In this document: piece after piece, positions 52,219 to 60,710 of the stretch
Layout of the letters: each line of letters opens with the position of its first letter
Position numbering within the stretch: the stretch's first letter is position 1
Source of the DNA: Geojedonia sp051814705
GTDB lineage: Bacteria; Bacteroidota; Bacteroidia; Flavobacteriales; Flavobacteriaceae
Direction: 5' to 3'
NCBI GenBank assembly: GCA_051814705.1
Contig: JBPWQW010000002.1
Coordinates: 310,001-374,000, forward strand
Length of the DNA: 64,000 nucleotides
The notes under the pieces: generated by a model
Database searches by the model: none
What the model was told of the DNA's origin: nothing
What the model saw: the letters and a program-made list of their open reading frames with translations, nothing else
Made by a program: the position numbers and the translations under genes

Positions 52219-52779
52219 TTAAATAAGGGCCAAAGGCTCCAGTTTTTGCCTTAAACTAACTTTAGCGCGAGATATCATCGTTCTGCAATTAGAGTAAGTG
52301 ATGTTCATAATGTCACAAATTTCTTCATAATCATAACCTTCAATTAAATTCAAGGTCAATCCTATTTGGTAATTGTCTTTAAGCAACTTCATGGCCTCCA
52401 TAATTTGAATTGCTTTAAGATTTGTAAACTCATAATCTTCTTCAATACCAGATTGATCTTCAACTTTATATTGAATATCATCTAAAGGAACGTCTTTGTG
52501 GGCATTGTTTTTTTTGTAATTATAAATACTGTTATTTATTACGATGCGTTTTAACCAGGCACTAAAGGTTGTAACTTCCTTTAAGCTATCCAGTTTGGTA
52601 AACGCAGTCAAAAAAGAATCTTGCATCACGTCTTCAGCTACATAACTATCTTTCAAGATTCTGAACGCCGTATTATACATGGCTTTGTAATACCTGTTAT
52701 AGACCTCCATTTGCGCTTGCTGGTTGTCTTGTTTACAGAGTTGGATTAACTGCTCTATATGTTGGTTGGCTAGGGTCAA
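52219..52779 (-). CDS. ECF-type RNA polymerase sigma factor
   Basis: A 186-residue sigma-70 family protein. Region 2 has YVAEDVMQDSFLTAFTKL and FSAWLKRIVINNSIYNY; region 4 has GYDYEEICDIMNITYSNCRTMISRAKVSLR. First gene of a four-gene operon with its anti-sigma-like partner and two beta-helix proteins, which are probably its targets. A perfect inverted repeat (52817-52831) lies 37 bp upstream of the start. Confidence 0.92.
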   Translation of the reverse strand: MTLANQHIEQLIQLCKQDNQQAQMEVYNRYYKAMYNTAFRILKDSYVAEDVMQDSFLTAFTKLDSLKEVTTFSAWLKRIVINNSIYNYKKNNAHKDVPLDDIQYKVEDQSGIEEDYEFTNLKAIQIMEAMKLLKDNYQIGLTLNLIEGYDYEEICDIMNITYSNCRTMISRAKVSLRQKLEPLALI

Positions 52780-52816
52780 AAAACAAATGCTTTAGTATAA
52801 AGATGGAACAAATTAA

Positions 52817-52831
52817 AAAGTGTTACACTTT
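52817..52831. promoter_or_regulatory. perfect inverted repeat upstream of the ECF sigma operon
   Basis: AAAGTGTTACACTTT: 7-bp arms around one T, in the 229-bp divergent spacer between the sigma gene and lon. On the reverse strand it contains GTAAC, similar to the -35 core of some ECF promoters, so it may be an autoregulatory promoter element or an operator. The rest of the spacer is AT-rich without a clear TAnnTTTG. Confidence 0.5.
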
Positions 52832-53008
52832 GATTAAAAAAAGTTTTTAATTTGGAGTTTGGTAATGGCATAACTATTGAAAACATAAAGAAATAATTAA
52901 AGCTATTGATTTTATAAATATCTGAAAATCAATTAAAAGTAATTAATGTTTAATAATTAATCTTAAATAATTCTGTAATTTTAATGACAGAATGACCTAA
53001 ATATATTT

Positions 53009-55459
53009 ATGGCTAAATCTAATTTTATAAGTCTTGACAGTTTGTCATTTAAGGAATTTGAAGAAAATTCGGAATTAATTCCTTTGATGACTCCAGAAGA
53101 TGAAGAAGAAATAAACAAGGAGAAACTCCCTGAATCGCTCCCCATTTTACCGCTTCGAAATACAGTATTATTTCCAGGTGTTGTGATACCCATTACTGCG
53201 GGTAGGGATAAATCCATTCGTCTCATAAATGACGCCAACAAAGGCAGCAAGGTCATTGGAGTAGTCTCACAAAAAGACGAAAATATAGAAGATCCTGTTG
53301 CAAAGGACATTTTTAATACAGGCACCGTTGCACGAATTTTGAAAGTGTTAAAAATGCCCGATGGTAACACAACTATTATTATTCAGGGTAAAAGACGCTT
53401 TGAAATCGATAAGGTCATATCTGAAGAACCTTATATTAATGCCACAGTTAAAGATATTGCAGAGGCTAGACCCGCAAAGGACAATCAAGAATTTGCGGCG
53501 ATAATTGACTCCATAAAAGATTTGGCGCTTCAAATTATTAAGGACAGCCCAAATATTCCAACTGAAGCTTCATTTGCCATAAAAAATATTGAAAGCAATT
53601 CGTTTTTGGTCAATTTTGTGTCTTCCAATATGAATCTGGCCGTCGACGAAAAGCAAAAATTGCTTGAGATCAACGACTTAAAAGAACGCGCTTTGGCTAC
53701 CTTGAAGTATATGAATATCGAGTTTCAAAAATTGGAATTAAAAAATGATATTCAGTCTAAGGTGCAAAGCGACATGAACCAGCAACAGCGGGAGTACTTT
53801 TTGCATCAACAAATAAAAACCATTCAAGAAGAACTTGGCGGTGTGTCTTATGATGAGGAAATTGAGGATATGAAATTGCGTGCCGAAGAAAAACTTTGGG
53901 ACGATAAAGTTGCCGATCATTTTGATAAGGAATTATCAAAATTACAGCGCATGAATCCGCAGGTTGCTGAGTATTCCATCCAACGTAATTACTTGGATTT
54001 ATTTTTAGATTTACCTTGGAATACCTATAGCAAAGATAAATTTGATTTAAAACGTGCCAAACGTATTTTGGATCGAGACCATTACGGTCTGGATGATGTT
54101 AAGCGACGGATTATAGAATATTTAGCGGTTTTAAAACTTCGTAACGATATGAAATCGCCCATTCTTTGTTTTTATGGACCTCCAGGTGTGGGTAAAACCT
54201 CGTTAGGAAAGTCTATAGCCGAAGCTTTGGGTAGGGAATATGTAAGAATGTCTTTAGGTGGTTTACGCGATGAAGCCGAAATTCGTGGGCACCGAAAAAC
54301 TTATATTGGCGCCATGCCTGGGCGAATCCTTCAAAGTATCAAAAAGGCCGAGACTTCAAATCCTGTGTTTGTATTGGATGAGATTGATAAACTGTCAAAT
54401 TCTCATCAAGGAGATCCTTCTTCAGCGATGCTTGAAGTGTTGGATCCAGAACAAAACAACGAATTTTATGACAACTTTTTGGAAATGGGCTTCGATCTGT
54501 CTAAAGTCATGTTTATTGCAACCTGTAACAGTTTAAACCATATTCAGCCGGCATTGTTGGACAGAATGGAAATTATTAATGTTTCAGGTTATATCATTGA
54601 AGAAAAAGTTGAAATTGCCAAACGTCATTTGTTGCCAAAACAATTAAAAGAACATGGATTAGATTCCCATAATTTAAAAATTGCAAAACCTCAATTAGAA
54701 AAGATTGTTGAAGGTTATACCAGAGAATCTGGTGTAAGGGGATTGGAAAAGCAAATTGCTAAAATGGTGCGTCATTCGGCAAAAAATATTGCAATGGAGG
54801 AAGACTATAATATTAAAGTCACTAATGACGACATTGTGAAGGTTTTGGGACCCGCAAGGCTAGAACGCGATAAATACGAAAATAACAATGTTGCAGGCGT
54901 TGTGACAGGGCTAGCTTGGACAAAAGTTGGAGGTGATATTTTATTTATTGAATCGATTTTATCTAAGGGAAAAGGCAATTTGACCATTACTGGAAATTTG
55001 GGCAAGGTTATGAAAGAATCGGCTACCATAGCCATGGAATATATAAAATCCAATGCCGATGAATTTGGAATAAACCCAGAACTATTTGAAAAGTACAATG
55101 TGCATATCCACGTACCAGAAGGCGCCACTCCAAAAGATGGGCCAAGTGCGGGAGTCACCATGTTAACCTCTTTAGTATCGTTGTTTACACAGCGTAAGGT
55201 TAAAAATAGTTTGGCAATGACTGGTGAAATAACCTTGAGAGGTAAAGTATTGCCTGTTGGAGGCATCAAAGAAAAAATATTGGCTGCCAAGCGAGCACGG
55301 ATAAAAGAAATTTTAATGTGCGAAGAGAATAAACGGGATATTGACGAAATAAAACCCGAATATTTGAAGGGACTAAAGTTTCATTATGTAACGGAAATGA
55401 GTGATGTTTTAAAATTCGCTTTAACCGATCAAAAGGTACAGAATCCCAAAATATTATAA
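53009..55459 (+). CDS. lon: ATP-dependent Lon protease
   Basis: An 816-residue protein. The N-terminal LON substrate-binding domain starts about residue 44 (LPILPLRNTVLFPGVVIP), the AAA+ module has Walker A YGPPGVGKTS and Walker B VFVLDEIDK, and the C-terminal protease domain has the S713/K754 dyad (KDGPSAG and VGGIKEK). It degrades misfolded and regulatory proteins in the cytoplasm. Length is normal for Bacteroidota, with an acidic N-terminal extension of about 40 residues. Followed by a terminator. Confidence 0.96.
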   Translation: MAKSNFISLDSLSFKEFEENSELIPLMTPEDEEEINKEKLPESLPILPLRNTVLFPGVVIPITAGRDKSIRLINDANKGSKVIGVVSQKDENIEDPVAKDIFNTGTVARILKVLKMPDGNTTIIIQGKRRFEIDKVISEEPYINATVKDIAEARPAKDNQEFAAIIDSIKDLALQIIKDSPNIPTEASFAIKNIESNSFLVNFVSSNMNLAVDEKQKLLEINDLKERALATLKYMNIEFQKLELKNDIQSKVQSDMNQQQREYFLHQQIKTIQEELGGVSYDEEIEDMKLRAEEKLWDDKVADHFDKELSKLQRMNPQVAEYSIQRNYLDLFLDLPWNTYSKDKFDLKRAKRILDRDHYGLDDVKRRIIEYLAVLKLRNDMKSPILCFYGPPGVGKTSLGKSIAEALGREYVRMSLGGLRDEAEIRGHRKTYIGAMPGRILQSIKKAETSNPVFVLDEIDKLSNSHQGDPSSAMLEVLDPEQNNEFYDNFLEMGFDLSKVMFIATCNSLNHIQPALLDRMEIINVSGYIIEEKVEIAKRHLLPKQLKEHGLDSHNLKIAKPQLEKIVEGYTRESGVRGLEKQIAKMVRHSAKNIAMEEDYNIKVTNDDIVKVLGPARLERDKYENNNVAGVVTGLAWTKVGGDILFIESILSKGKGNLTITGNLGKVMKESATIAMEYIKSNADEFGINPELFEKYNVHIHVPEGATPKDGPSAGVTMLTSLVSLFTQRKVKNSLAMTGEITLRGKVLPVGGIKEKILAAKRARIKEILMCEENKRDIDEIKPEYLKGLKFHYVTEMSDVLKFALTDQKVQNPKIL

Positions 55460-55462
55460 TCC

Positions 55463-55490
55463 AAAAACCTCGACTAAGTCGAGGTTTTTT
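55463..55490 (+). terminator. rho-independent terminator after lon
   Basis: Near-perfect stem AAACCTCGACT / AGTCGAGGTTT (55465-55487) with a T run. Confidence 0.85.
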
Positions 55491-55554
55491 CTTGGTTCAA
55501 AAATAAATTAATCATACACCCGTTTTAAGTTAGATTTATTTACTTTGCAAACTT

Positions 55555-56574
55555 ATGCTAAAGAGGGTTGCCACTTTATTGATTTTTACTTTTATATCAT
55601 CAGCTTTTGCACAAGTAGGAGGTGAGTCGACATACCAATTTTTAAACTTGGTATCATCGCCCCGTCAGGCGGCTTTAGGGGGTAAAGTGATCACAAATTA
55701 TGATTACGATGTCACGGCAGGTCTGTATAACCCCGCATCCATAAATGTAGAAATGGACAATCAATTGGCATTAAACTATTCTAGTTATTTGGGGGGAATT
55801 AGTTACGGTACTGCAGCCTATGCCTATACTTGGGATCGGCGCGTGCAGACTTTTCATGCGGGGATGACCTATATTAATTATGGTAGCTTTGATGGTTATG
55901 ACCAAAATGGGGTTCCAACCGGATCCTTTACAGGTAATGAAGCGGCATTATCAGTTGGTTATGCAAAGCAGTTGGGTCGTTCTGATTTTTATGGTGGGTT
56001 TAACGTTAAATTGATTACTTCAAAGTTAGAACAATATAGTTCCATAGGAGGGGCAGTCGATCTTGGAATCATGTACATTGACGACCGACTCGGTTTTCGT
56101 TCTTCATTAGTAGTTAGAAATCTTGGCACGCAATTCACAACCTATGCCGGAGCTAATGAAAAATTACCCTTGGAAGTTGATTTAGGATTATCCCAAACCT
56201 TAGAAAATGTGCCGATACGATGGCATTTAACCTTTGAAAATTTGCAAAAATGGCCAATAGGTGTTTCTAACCCTGCCCGTGCTACAACAGATTTAAGTGG
56301 TAACCAAACTCAAGAAAAAATAGGCTTTTTAAACGAAGTCATGCGCCATACTATTATAGGAGCAGAATTATTTCCTGAAAAAGGCTTTAATGTTAGATTA
56401 GGTTATAATTTTAGGCGTTCAGAAGAACTGAGAATTGTTGACCAGCGTAATTTTTCGGGATTATCTTTTGGAATTGGATTAAAATTCAATAAAATGAGAT
56501 TTAGTTATACGCATGCAAGATACACTAGCGCTGCCAATACAAGTTTCTTTGGTTTGCAATTAGATTTACAGTAA
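55555..56574 (+). CDS. porQ: type IX secretion system protein PorQ
   Basis: A 339-residue protein with a signal peptide (to about residue 20, SAFAQ). The start of the mature part, TYQFLNLVSSPRQAALGGK, the AGLYNPASIN segment and LALNYSSYLGGISYGTAAYA are the PorQ pattern of a PorV-like outer-membrane barrel. PorQ works with the PorU-PorV-PorZ attachment complex. A TACTTTG-type -7 element lies at 55541-55547, just upstream. cmk follows after 2 bp. Confidence 0.9.
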   Translation: MLKRVATLLIFTFISSAFAQVGGESTYQFLNLVSSPRQAALGGKVITNYDYDVTAGLYNPASINVEMDNQLALNYSSYLGGISYGTAAYAYTWDRRVQTFHAGMTYINYGSFDGYDQNGVPTGSFTGNEAALSVGYAKQLGRSDFYGGFNVKLITSKLEQYSSIGGAVDLGIMYIDDRLGFRSSLVVRNLGTQFTTYAGANEKLPLEVDLGLSQTLENVPIRWHLTFENLQKWPIGVSNPARATTDLSGNQTQEKIGFLNEVMRHTIIGAELFPEKGFNVRLGYNFRRSEELRIVDQRNFSGLSFGIGLKFNKMRFSYTHARYTSAANTSFFGLQLDLQ

Positions 56575-56576
56575 AT

Positions 56577-57281
56577 ATGGAAAAAATTACCATAGCCATC
56601 GACGGATTTTCTTCTACGGGCAAAAGCACGATTGCCAAACAATTGGCTAAAGCCTTAGGATACATTTATGTCGACACCGGAGCTATGTACAGGGCAGTCA
56701 CCTTTTATGCCATGCAAAATCAATTAGTTGATAGGGATTCATTAAAAGAAAAGCAACTTATAGCTCAATTAAAAGGTATTGAGATCACGTTTAAATTTAA
56801 TGAAGCATTAGGTTTTGCCGAAGTCTATTTGAATGGCCAAAATATTGAAAAGGAAATTAGAACATTGGAGGTTTCGCAATTGGTAAGTCGCGTATCTGCC
56901 ATAACCGAAGTACGGCAGCAATTGGTAAAGCAACAACAGCTATACGGTCAACATAAAGGTGTTGTAATGGACGGAAGAGACATAGGAACTGTGGTTTTTC
57001 CAAACGCTGAGCTTAAACTGTTTATGACTGCTTCAGCCGATCTTAGAGCCAAAAGGCGTTATAAAGAGCTTCTCGGCAAAGGAGAAAACATAAGTTTTGA
57101 AGATGTCTTAGAAAATGTGAAATCCCGGGATTATATCGATTCTACACGAGACGATTCACCACTTATTAAAGCGGATGATGCCATAGAAATAGATAATTCA
57201 AATTTGACACTGGAGCAACAATTCAACAAAGTTTTGAGTTTGGCAAAAAACAAAATAGAATGGGTTAACAAAGCCCTTTAA
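56577..57281 (+). CDS. cmk: (d)CMP kinase
   Basis: A 234-residue nucleoside monophosphate kinase. The P-loop is GFSSTGKST (residues 10-18), with VDTGAMYRAVTF for CMP binding, GRDIGTVVFPNAELK and a lid arginine-rich segment SADLRAKRR. It phosphorylates CMP and dCMP. It is coupled to porQ (2 bp between), an arrangement known in flavobacteria, which may share a promoter. Confidence 0.95.
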   Translation: MEKITIAIDGFSSTGKSTIAKQLAKALGYIYVDTGAMYRAVTFYAMQNQLVDRDSLKEKQLIAQLKGIEITFKFNEALGFAEVYLNGQNIEKEIRTLEVSQLVSRVSAITEVRQQLVKQQQLYGQHKGVVMDGRDIGTVVFPNAELKLFMTASADLRAKRRYKELLGKGENISFEDVLENVKSRDYIDSTRDDSPLIKADDAIEIDNSNLTLEQQFNKVLSLAKNKIEWVNKAL

Positions 57282-57342
57282 CGCTCTGGTTTTCATTAGC
57301 TTTATTGCTTGCTTTTTGTTTTTACGGATAAATCTTTATTTT

Positions 57343-57373
57343 TTTGTTTTGTTTGAATTAAATTGTATTTTTG
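57343..57373 (+). promoter_or_regulatory. rpsA promoter (TTTG-N19-TATTTTTG)
   Basis: TTTG at 57343-57346 and TATTTTTG at 57366-57373 with 19 bp between: the best match to the Bacteroidota consensus in the window. It predicts a start near 57380 and a leader of about 115 nt. Confidence 0.7.
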
Positions 57374-57379
57374 CACTCC

Positions 57380-57495
57380 TTTTAGCGAAGCGTAGGATAT
57401 ATAAAAGGACTGAAAATCAAATAATAATAACACTTCTGTAGGTTATTCGCTTAATCTCATCCTAGACTAACAGAATACAAAATTATAATCAGCAA
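57380..57495 (+). promoter_or_regulatory. structured 5' leader of rpsA, possible pseudoknot
   Basis: The 115-nt leader has pairs in interleaved order: AGCGAA (57384-57389) with TTCGCT (57446-57451), and TAGGAT (57393-57398) with ATCCTA (57459-57464), which together would form an H-type pseudoknot. A competing hairpin is TTCTGT (57434-57439) with ACAGAA (57470-57475), extended by AGG/CCT. This could be autogenous control by S1; the pairings are seen, the role is inferred. Confidence 0.45.
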
Positions 57496-59493
57496 ATGGC
57501 TGAAAAGAAAACAAAAAAAGCTGAAGTTGAAGCAACTAAAGCAGAAGAAACAGAAAAAACTGTTAAAACAAAAAAAGCGGTAGAAGCTGCTGAGGGAGCA
57601 AAAGAAGTAGTTGAAGAAACTCCAACAGCCGTTGAAGTAGTTGAAGAAACTCCTGAAACCGTTGAAGCAGTTGAAGAGACTTCAGAAGCTGTTGAAGCTC
57701 CAGTTGCAACTCAAGCTCCAGTAAATCCAGAAAAATTCTTAAAAGATTTCAATTGGCACAATTACGAAGAAGGAATTGACCAAGTGGATGACAAACAACT
57801 TAAAGAATTTGAAAAATTAGTTTCAGAAAATTTCGTAGATACTCTTGATAACGAAGTAGTTGAAGGTATTGTAATTCATCTTTCAGATCGCGATGCCATC
57901 ATTGATATCAATGCTAAATCTGAAGGTGTCATTTCACTCAACGAATTCCGATACAATCCAAATTTAAAAGTTGGAGACAAAGTAGAGGTATTGATTGATG
58001 TGCGTGAAGATGCAACAGGACAATTGGTATTATCACACCGTAAAGCTCGTGTAATCAAAGCATGGGACCGTGTTAACAACGCACACGATACTGGTGAAAT
58101 AGTAAATGGTTTTGTAAAATGTAGAACCAAAGGAGGAATGATTGTGGATGTTTTTGGAATAGAAGCATTCTTACCAGGTTCTCAAATTGACGTGAAACCT
58201 ATTAGAGATTACGATCAATACGTTAATAAAACTATGGAGTTTAAAGTGGTTAAAATCAACCACGAATTCAAAAACATTGTAGTTTCACATAAAGCGTTGA
58301 TTGAAGCAGACATTGAAGAACAGAAAAAAGAAATCATTGGCCAATTAGAAAAAGGACAAGTATTGGAAGGTATTGTTAAAAATATTACTTCATACGGTGT
58401 CTTTATTGACCTTGGTGGTGTAGATGGTTTAATTCATATTACCGATCTGTCTTGGTCTAGAATCAATCATCCAAATGAAATTGTAGAATTAGACCAAAAA
58501 ATCAATGTGGTTATTCTTGATTTTGATGAAGATAAATCTAGAATCCAATTAGGTTTAAAACAATTAAGCAAACATCCTTGGGAAGCTTTAGCAGAAAGCG
58601 TAGCCGTTGGCGATAAAGTAAAAGGTAAAGTTGTTGTAATTGCAGACTATGGTGCATTTATAGAAGTTGAAGAAGGTGTTGAAGGATTGGTTCACGTGAG
58701 TGAAATGTCATGGTCAACACATTTACGTTCTGCACAAGATTTTGTATCTGTTGGAGACGAAATTGAAGCTGTGATCTTAACTTTAGATAGAGAAGACCGC
58801 AAAATGTCACTTGGTATCAAACAATTAACTCCAGACCCATGGACTGATATTACTGGTAAATATCCTGTAGGTTCTAGCCACAAAGGGATTGTACGTAACT
58901 TTACAAACTTTGGTGTGTTTGTTGAAATGGAAGAAGGTATTGACGGATTAATTTATATTTCCGATTTATCTTGGACTAAAAAAATCAAACATCCAAGCGA
59001 ATTTTGTAATGTAGGAGACACTTTGGAAGTTGTCGTTTTAGAATTGGATGTTGAAGGACGTAAATTAAGTTTAGGTCACAAACAAACCACGGATAATCCT
59101 TGGGATAAATACGAAACTGAATTTGCTCTAGGTACCGTTCATACCGCTGAAATCTCTGAATTGGTAGACAAAGGTGCAACCATAGACTTTAATGAAGATA
59201 TCGTTGCTTTTGTTCCTGCTAGACATTTAGAAAAAGAAGATGGTAAGAAACTTAAAAAAGGCGAATCTACAGAGTTTAAAATTATTGAATTCAATAAAGA
59301 ATTTAAACGTGTAGTGGCTTCTCATACCGCTATCTTTAAAGAAGAGGAAATTGCTAACGTAAAAGCCGCAGCTGCAAAAGCTGAAGCCCATGCTGCAGAG
59401 TCAAAACCTACTTTAGGTGATGCCAACGACCAGCTACAAGCTCTTAAAGATAAAATGGAAGGAAAAACAACTAAAGCAAAAGCTAAAAAATAG
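57496..59493 (+). CDS. rpsA: 30S ribosomal protein S1
   Basis: A 665-residue protein with an acidic, low-complexity N-terminal extension of about 75 residues (including three 10-residue repeats) and six S1 OB-fold domains: about 120-190, 200-270, 285-358, 370-445, 455-532 and 540-615. The later ones carry the usual G-x-F/Y-G-x-F-V/I-x2-G pattern (YGVFIDLGGVDGLIHI, YGAFIEVEEGVEGLVHV, FGVFVEMEEGIDGLIYI). S1 binds mRNA on the small subunit. The gene has its own strong promoter and a terminator. Confidence 0.95.
   Translation: MAEKKTKKAEVEATKAEETEKTVKTKKAVEAAEGAKEVVEETPTAVEVVEETPETVEAVEETSEAVEAPVATQAPVNPEKFLKDFNWHNYEEGIDQVDDKQLKEFEKLVSENFVDTLDNEVVEGIVIHLSDRDAIIDINAKSEGVISLNEFRYNPNLKVGDKVEVLIDVREDATGQLVLSHRKARVIKAWDRVNNAHDTGEIVNGFVKCRTKGGMIVDVFGIEAFLPGSQIDVKPIRDYDQYVNKTMEFKVVKINHEFKNIVVSHKALIEADIEEQKKEIIGQLEKGQVLEGIVKNITSYGVFIDLGGVDGLIHITDLSWSRINHPNEIVELDQKINVVILDFDEDKSRIQLGLKQLSKHPWEALAESVAVGDKVKGKVVVIADYGAFIEVEEGVEGLVHVSEMSWSTHLRSAQDFVSVGDEIEAVILTLDREDRKMSLGIKQLTPDPWTDITGKYPVGSSHKGIVRNFTNFGVFVEMEEGIDGLIYISDLSWTKKIKHPSEFCNVGDTLEVVVLELDVEGRKLSLGHKQTTDNPWDKYETEFALGTVHTAEISELVDKGATIDFNEDIVAFVPARHLEKEDGKKLKKGESTEFKIIEFNKEFKRVVASHTAIFKEEEIANVKAAAAKAEAHAAESKPTLGDANDQLQALKDKMEGKTTKAKAKK
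57607..57696 (+). repeat. three 30-bp in-frame repeats in the rpsA N-terminal extension
   Basis: They encode three 10-residue units (residues 38-67): VVEETPTAVE, VVEETPETVE and AVEETSEAVE. Copies differ at both levels, so slippage may have expanded and then diverged. Confidence 0.8.
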
Positions 59494-59535
59494 TTTTTTA
59501 TCAACCTGTAATAACAGGAATCCATTTAAAAAATG

Positions 59536-59564
59536 AAAGCCTTCCAATTTGGAAGGCTTTTTTT
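59536..59564 (+). terminator. rho-independent terminator after rpsA
   Basis: Perfect stem AAAGCCTTCC / GGAAGGCTTT (59536-59545 and 59551-59560), 5-nt loop and T run. Confidence 0.9.
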
Positions 59565-59748
59565 ATGGAAAGCACTTTTATGGAAAAATATAATATTTTC
59601 AATAAAAAGCTAATTTCATTGATTATAATTAAATAAATATTGTAATTTAGTTAAATATAATTAACAAAAATGTTTATTTTATAATTAAAGTTCATTGAAA
59701 TATTATTGTCTATTCTGTACTTTTAGCACTATTACTATCTTGTTTTAT

Positions 59749-59775
59749 ATCAAATTGTTTAAAAATCAATTTGAT
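59749..59775. promoter_or_regulatory. 9-bp inverted repeat upstream of the secreted-protein gene
   Basis: ATCAAATTG (59749-59757) and CAATTTGAT (59767-59775) with a 9-nt AT-rich loop, 64 bp before the start at 59839, downstream of a promoter-like element. Confidence 0.4.
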
Positions 59776-59838
59776 TATAAAGCATATACAAACTTTTTAT
59801 ATTGTAATTTTAATTTGTAAACTAAATCCCTCACTATT

Positions 59839-60585
59839 ATGAAAACAAGTACTTTATTTATTATTATGATGTTCAATGCGCTACTTCTTGGAGCCCAAAT
59901 CGGAAACACCATAAATGACCCAATACCAGTAGATGGCACAAACGTCTCTGTAAATTTATTAGATTATCAATCTGCCACCTTTTCAGCATTAATGCCCATG
60001 TGTGGTTCAACTGAAGATGTGTTTTATAAGCATGTTGTTTCTTCAGGAGATAACAAATTGACTTTCGGTATGGCGAGTATTGCCATTGCAGTAGGTACTG
60101 CCATTGATTTCCAGCTTTTAAAAGCTCCTAATGGTGATCTAAATAATTTGGTTGAAATAACTTGCGATAGCTATCCCATAGCGCTTATATTTGGTGGAGG
60201 CTTTCTAGAGATCGTTGAAAATGTTAGTGCCGGTGACGAGTATTACTTGAGGGTATATAAACCTGCAGGATTAGGAACCCTTTTAAGCACTTTGCTCAAC
60301 GGAACTTCCATTACCATGATGAGCGAATTTGATAGTACTTTATCTATTGGTGAAGAAAATCTTTCTGGCACATTACAATTGATTGTAAAGAATGATCACA
60401 TCAAACTATTGAATAATATGGATTTTGATGGTTATAGAGTGTTCAGTTTGGATGGTAAACAACACTCAAATGAAAATTCACCTCAATTATTACATTTAAT
60501 AGATATTTCTCATCTCGATAGAGGATTATATATCGTCATGCTCGAAAATGAATCTATATATAAGACTTATAAGTTCTTAAAATAA
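59839..60585 (+). CDS. secreted protein with C-terminal T9SS-like sorting domain
   Basis: A 248-residue protein with a signal peptide (MKTSTLFIIMMFNALLLGAQ). A beta-sandwich domain (residues 20-160; DVFYKHVVSSGDNKLTF, AGDEYYLRVYKP) resembles those of bacterial surface proteins with a pre-peptidase-like fold. The C-terminus (DGYRVFSLDGKQ, ISHLDRGLYIVML, YKTYKFLK) fits a shortened type A sorting domain. No enzyme motif. It is preceded by a long AT-rich leader with an inverted repeat. Confidence 0.75.
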   Translation: MKTSTLFIIMMFNALLLGAQIGNTINDPIPVDGTNVSVNLLDYQSATFSALMPMCGSTEDVFYKHVVSSGDNKLTFGMASIAIAVGTAIDFQLLKAPNGDLNNLVEITCDSYPIALIFGGGFLEIVENVSAGDEYYLRVYKPAGLGTLLSTLLNGTSITMMSEFDSTLSIGEENLSGTLQLIVKNDHIKLLNNMDFDGYRVFSLDGKQHSNENSPQLLHLIDISHLDRGLYIVMLENESIYKTYKFLK

Positions 60586-60607
60586 TAATAAGTATATAAC
60601 TTTAAAA

Positions 60608-60640
60608 AACAAAAGAAGCTTTTCGCTTCTTTTGTTTTTT
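60608..60640 (+). terminator. rho-independent terminator after the T9SS-type gene
   Basis: Perfect 12-bp stem AACAAAAGAAGC / GCTTCTTTTGTT with a 5-nt loop and T run. Confidence 0.9.
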
Positions 60641-60675
60641 AATACAACCTTTTAGGCATGGTTAATTTTTTCCAT

Positions 60676-60683
60676 TACCTTTG
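60676..60683 (+). promoter_or_regulatory. putative -7 promoter element (TACCTTTG) for pyrR-pyrB
   Basis: An exact TAnnTTTG 27 bp before the ATG at 60711. It leaves a leader of only about 20 nt, with no room for an attenuator before pyrR. Confidence 0.55.
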
Positions 60684-60710
60684 TATCCCAAATACAGCAT
60701 TGGACACAAT

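Larger units (their letters stand above)
59494..59838. other. 345-bp gap between rpsA and the T9SS-type gene
   Basis: Very AT-rich and without an ORF I can support. It holds the rpsA terminator (59536-59564), a TTG-N20-TACTTTTA promoter-like element at about 59705-59735 and a 9-bp inverted repeat at 59749-59775. Nothing else recognised. Confidence 0.7.

Noticed and set aside
54805..55290. A 161-codon reverse ORF antisense to lon
   Set aside because: Overlaps the conserved Lon protease domain; no own motif.
55541..55548. TACTTTGC before porQ as a full promoter
   Set aside because: One base short of TAnnTTTG and only 6 bp from the start codon; mentioned in the gene entry but too weak for a feature.
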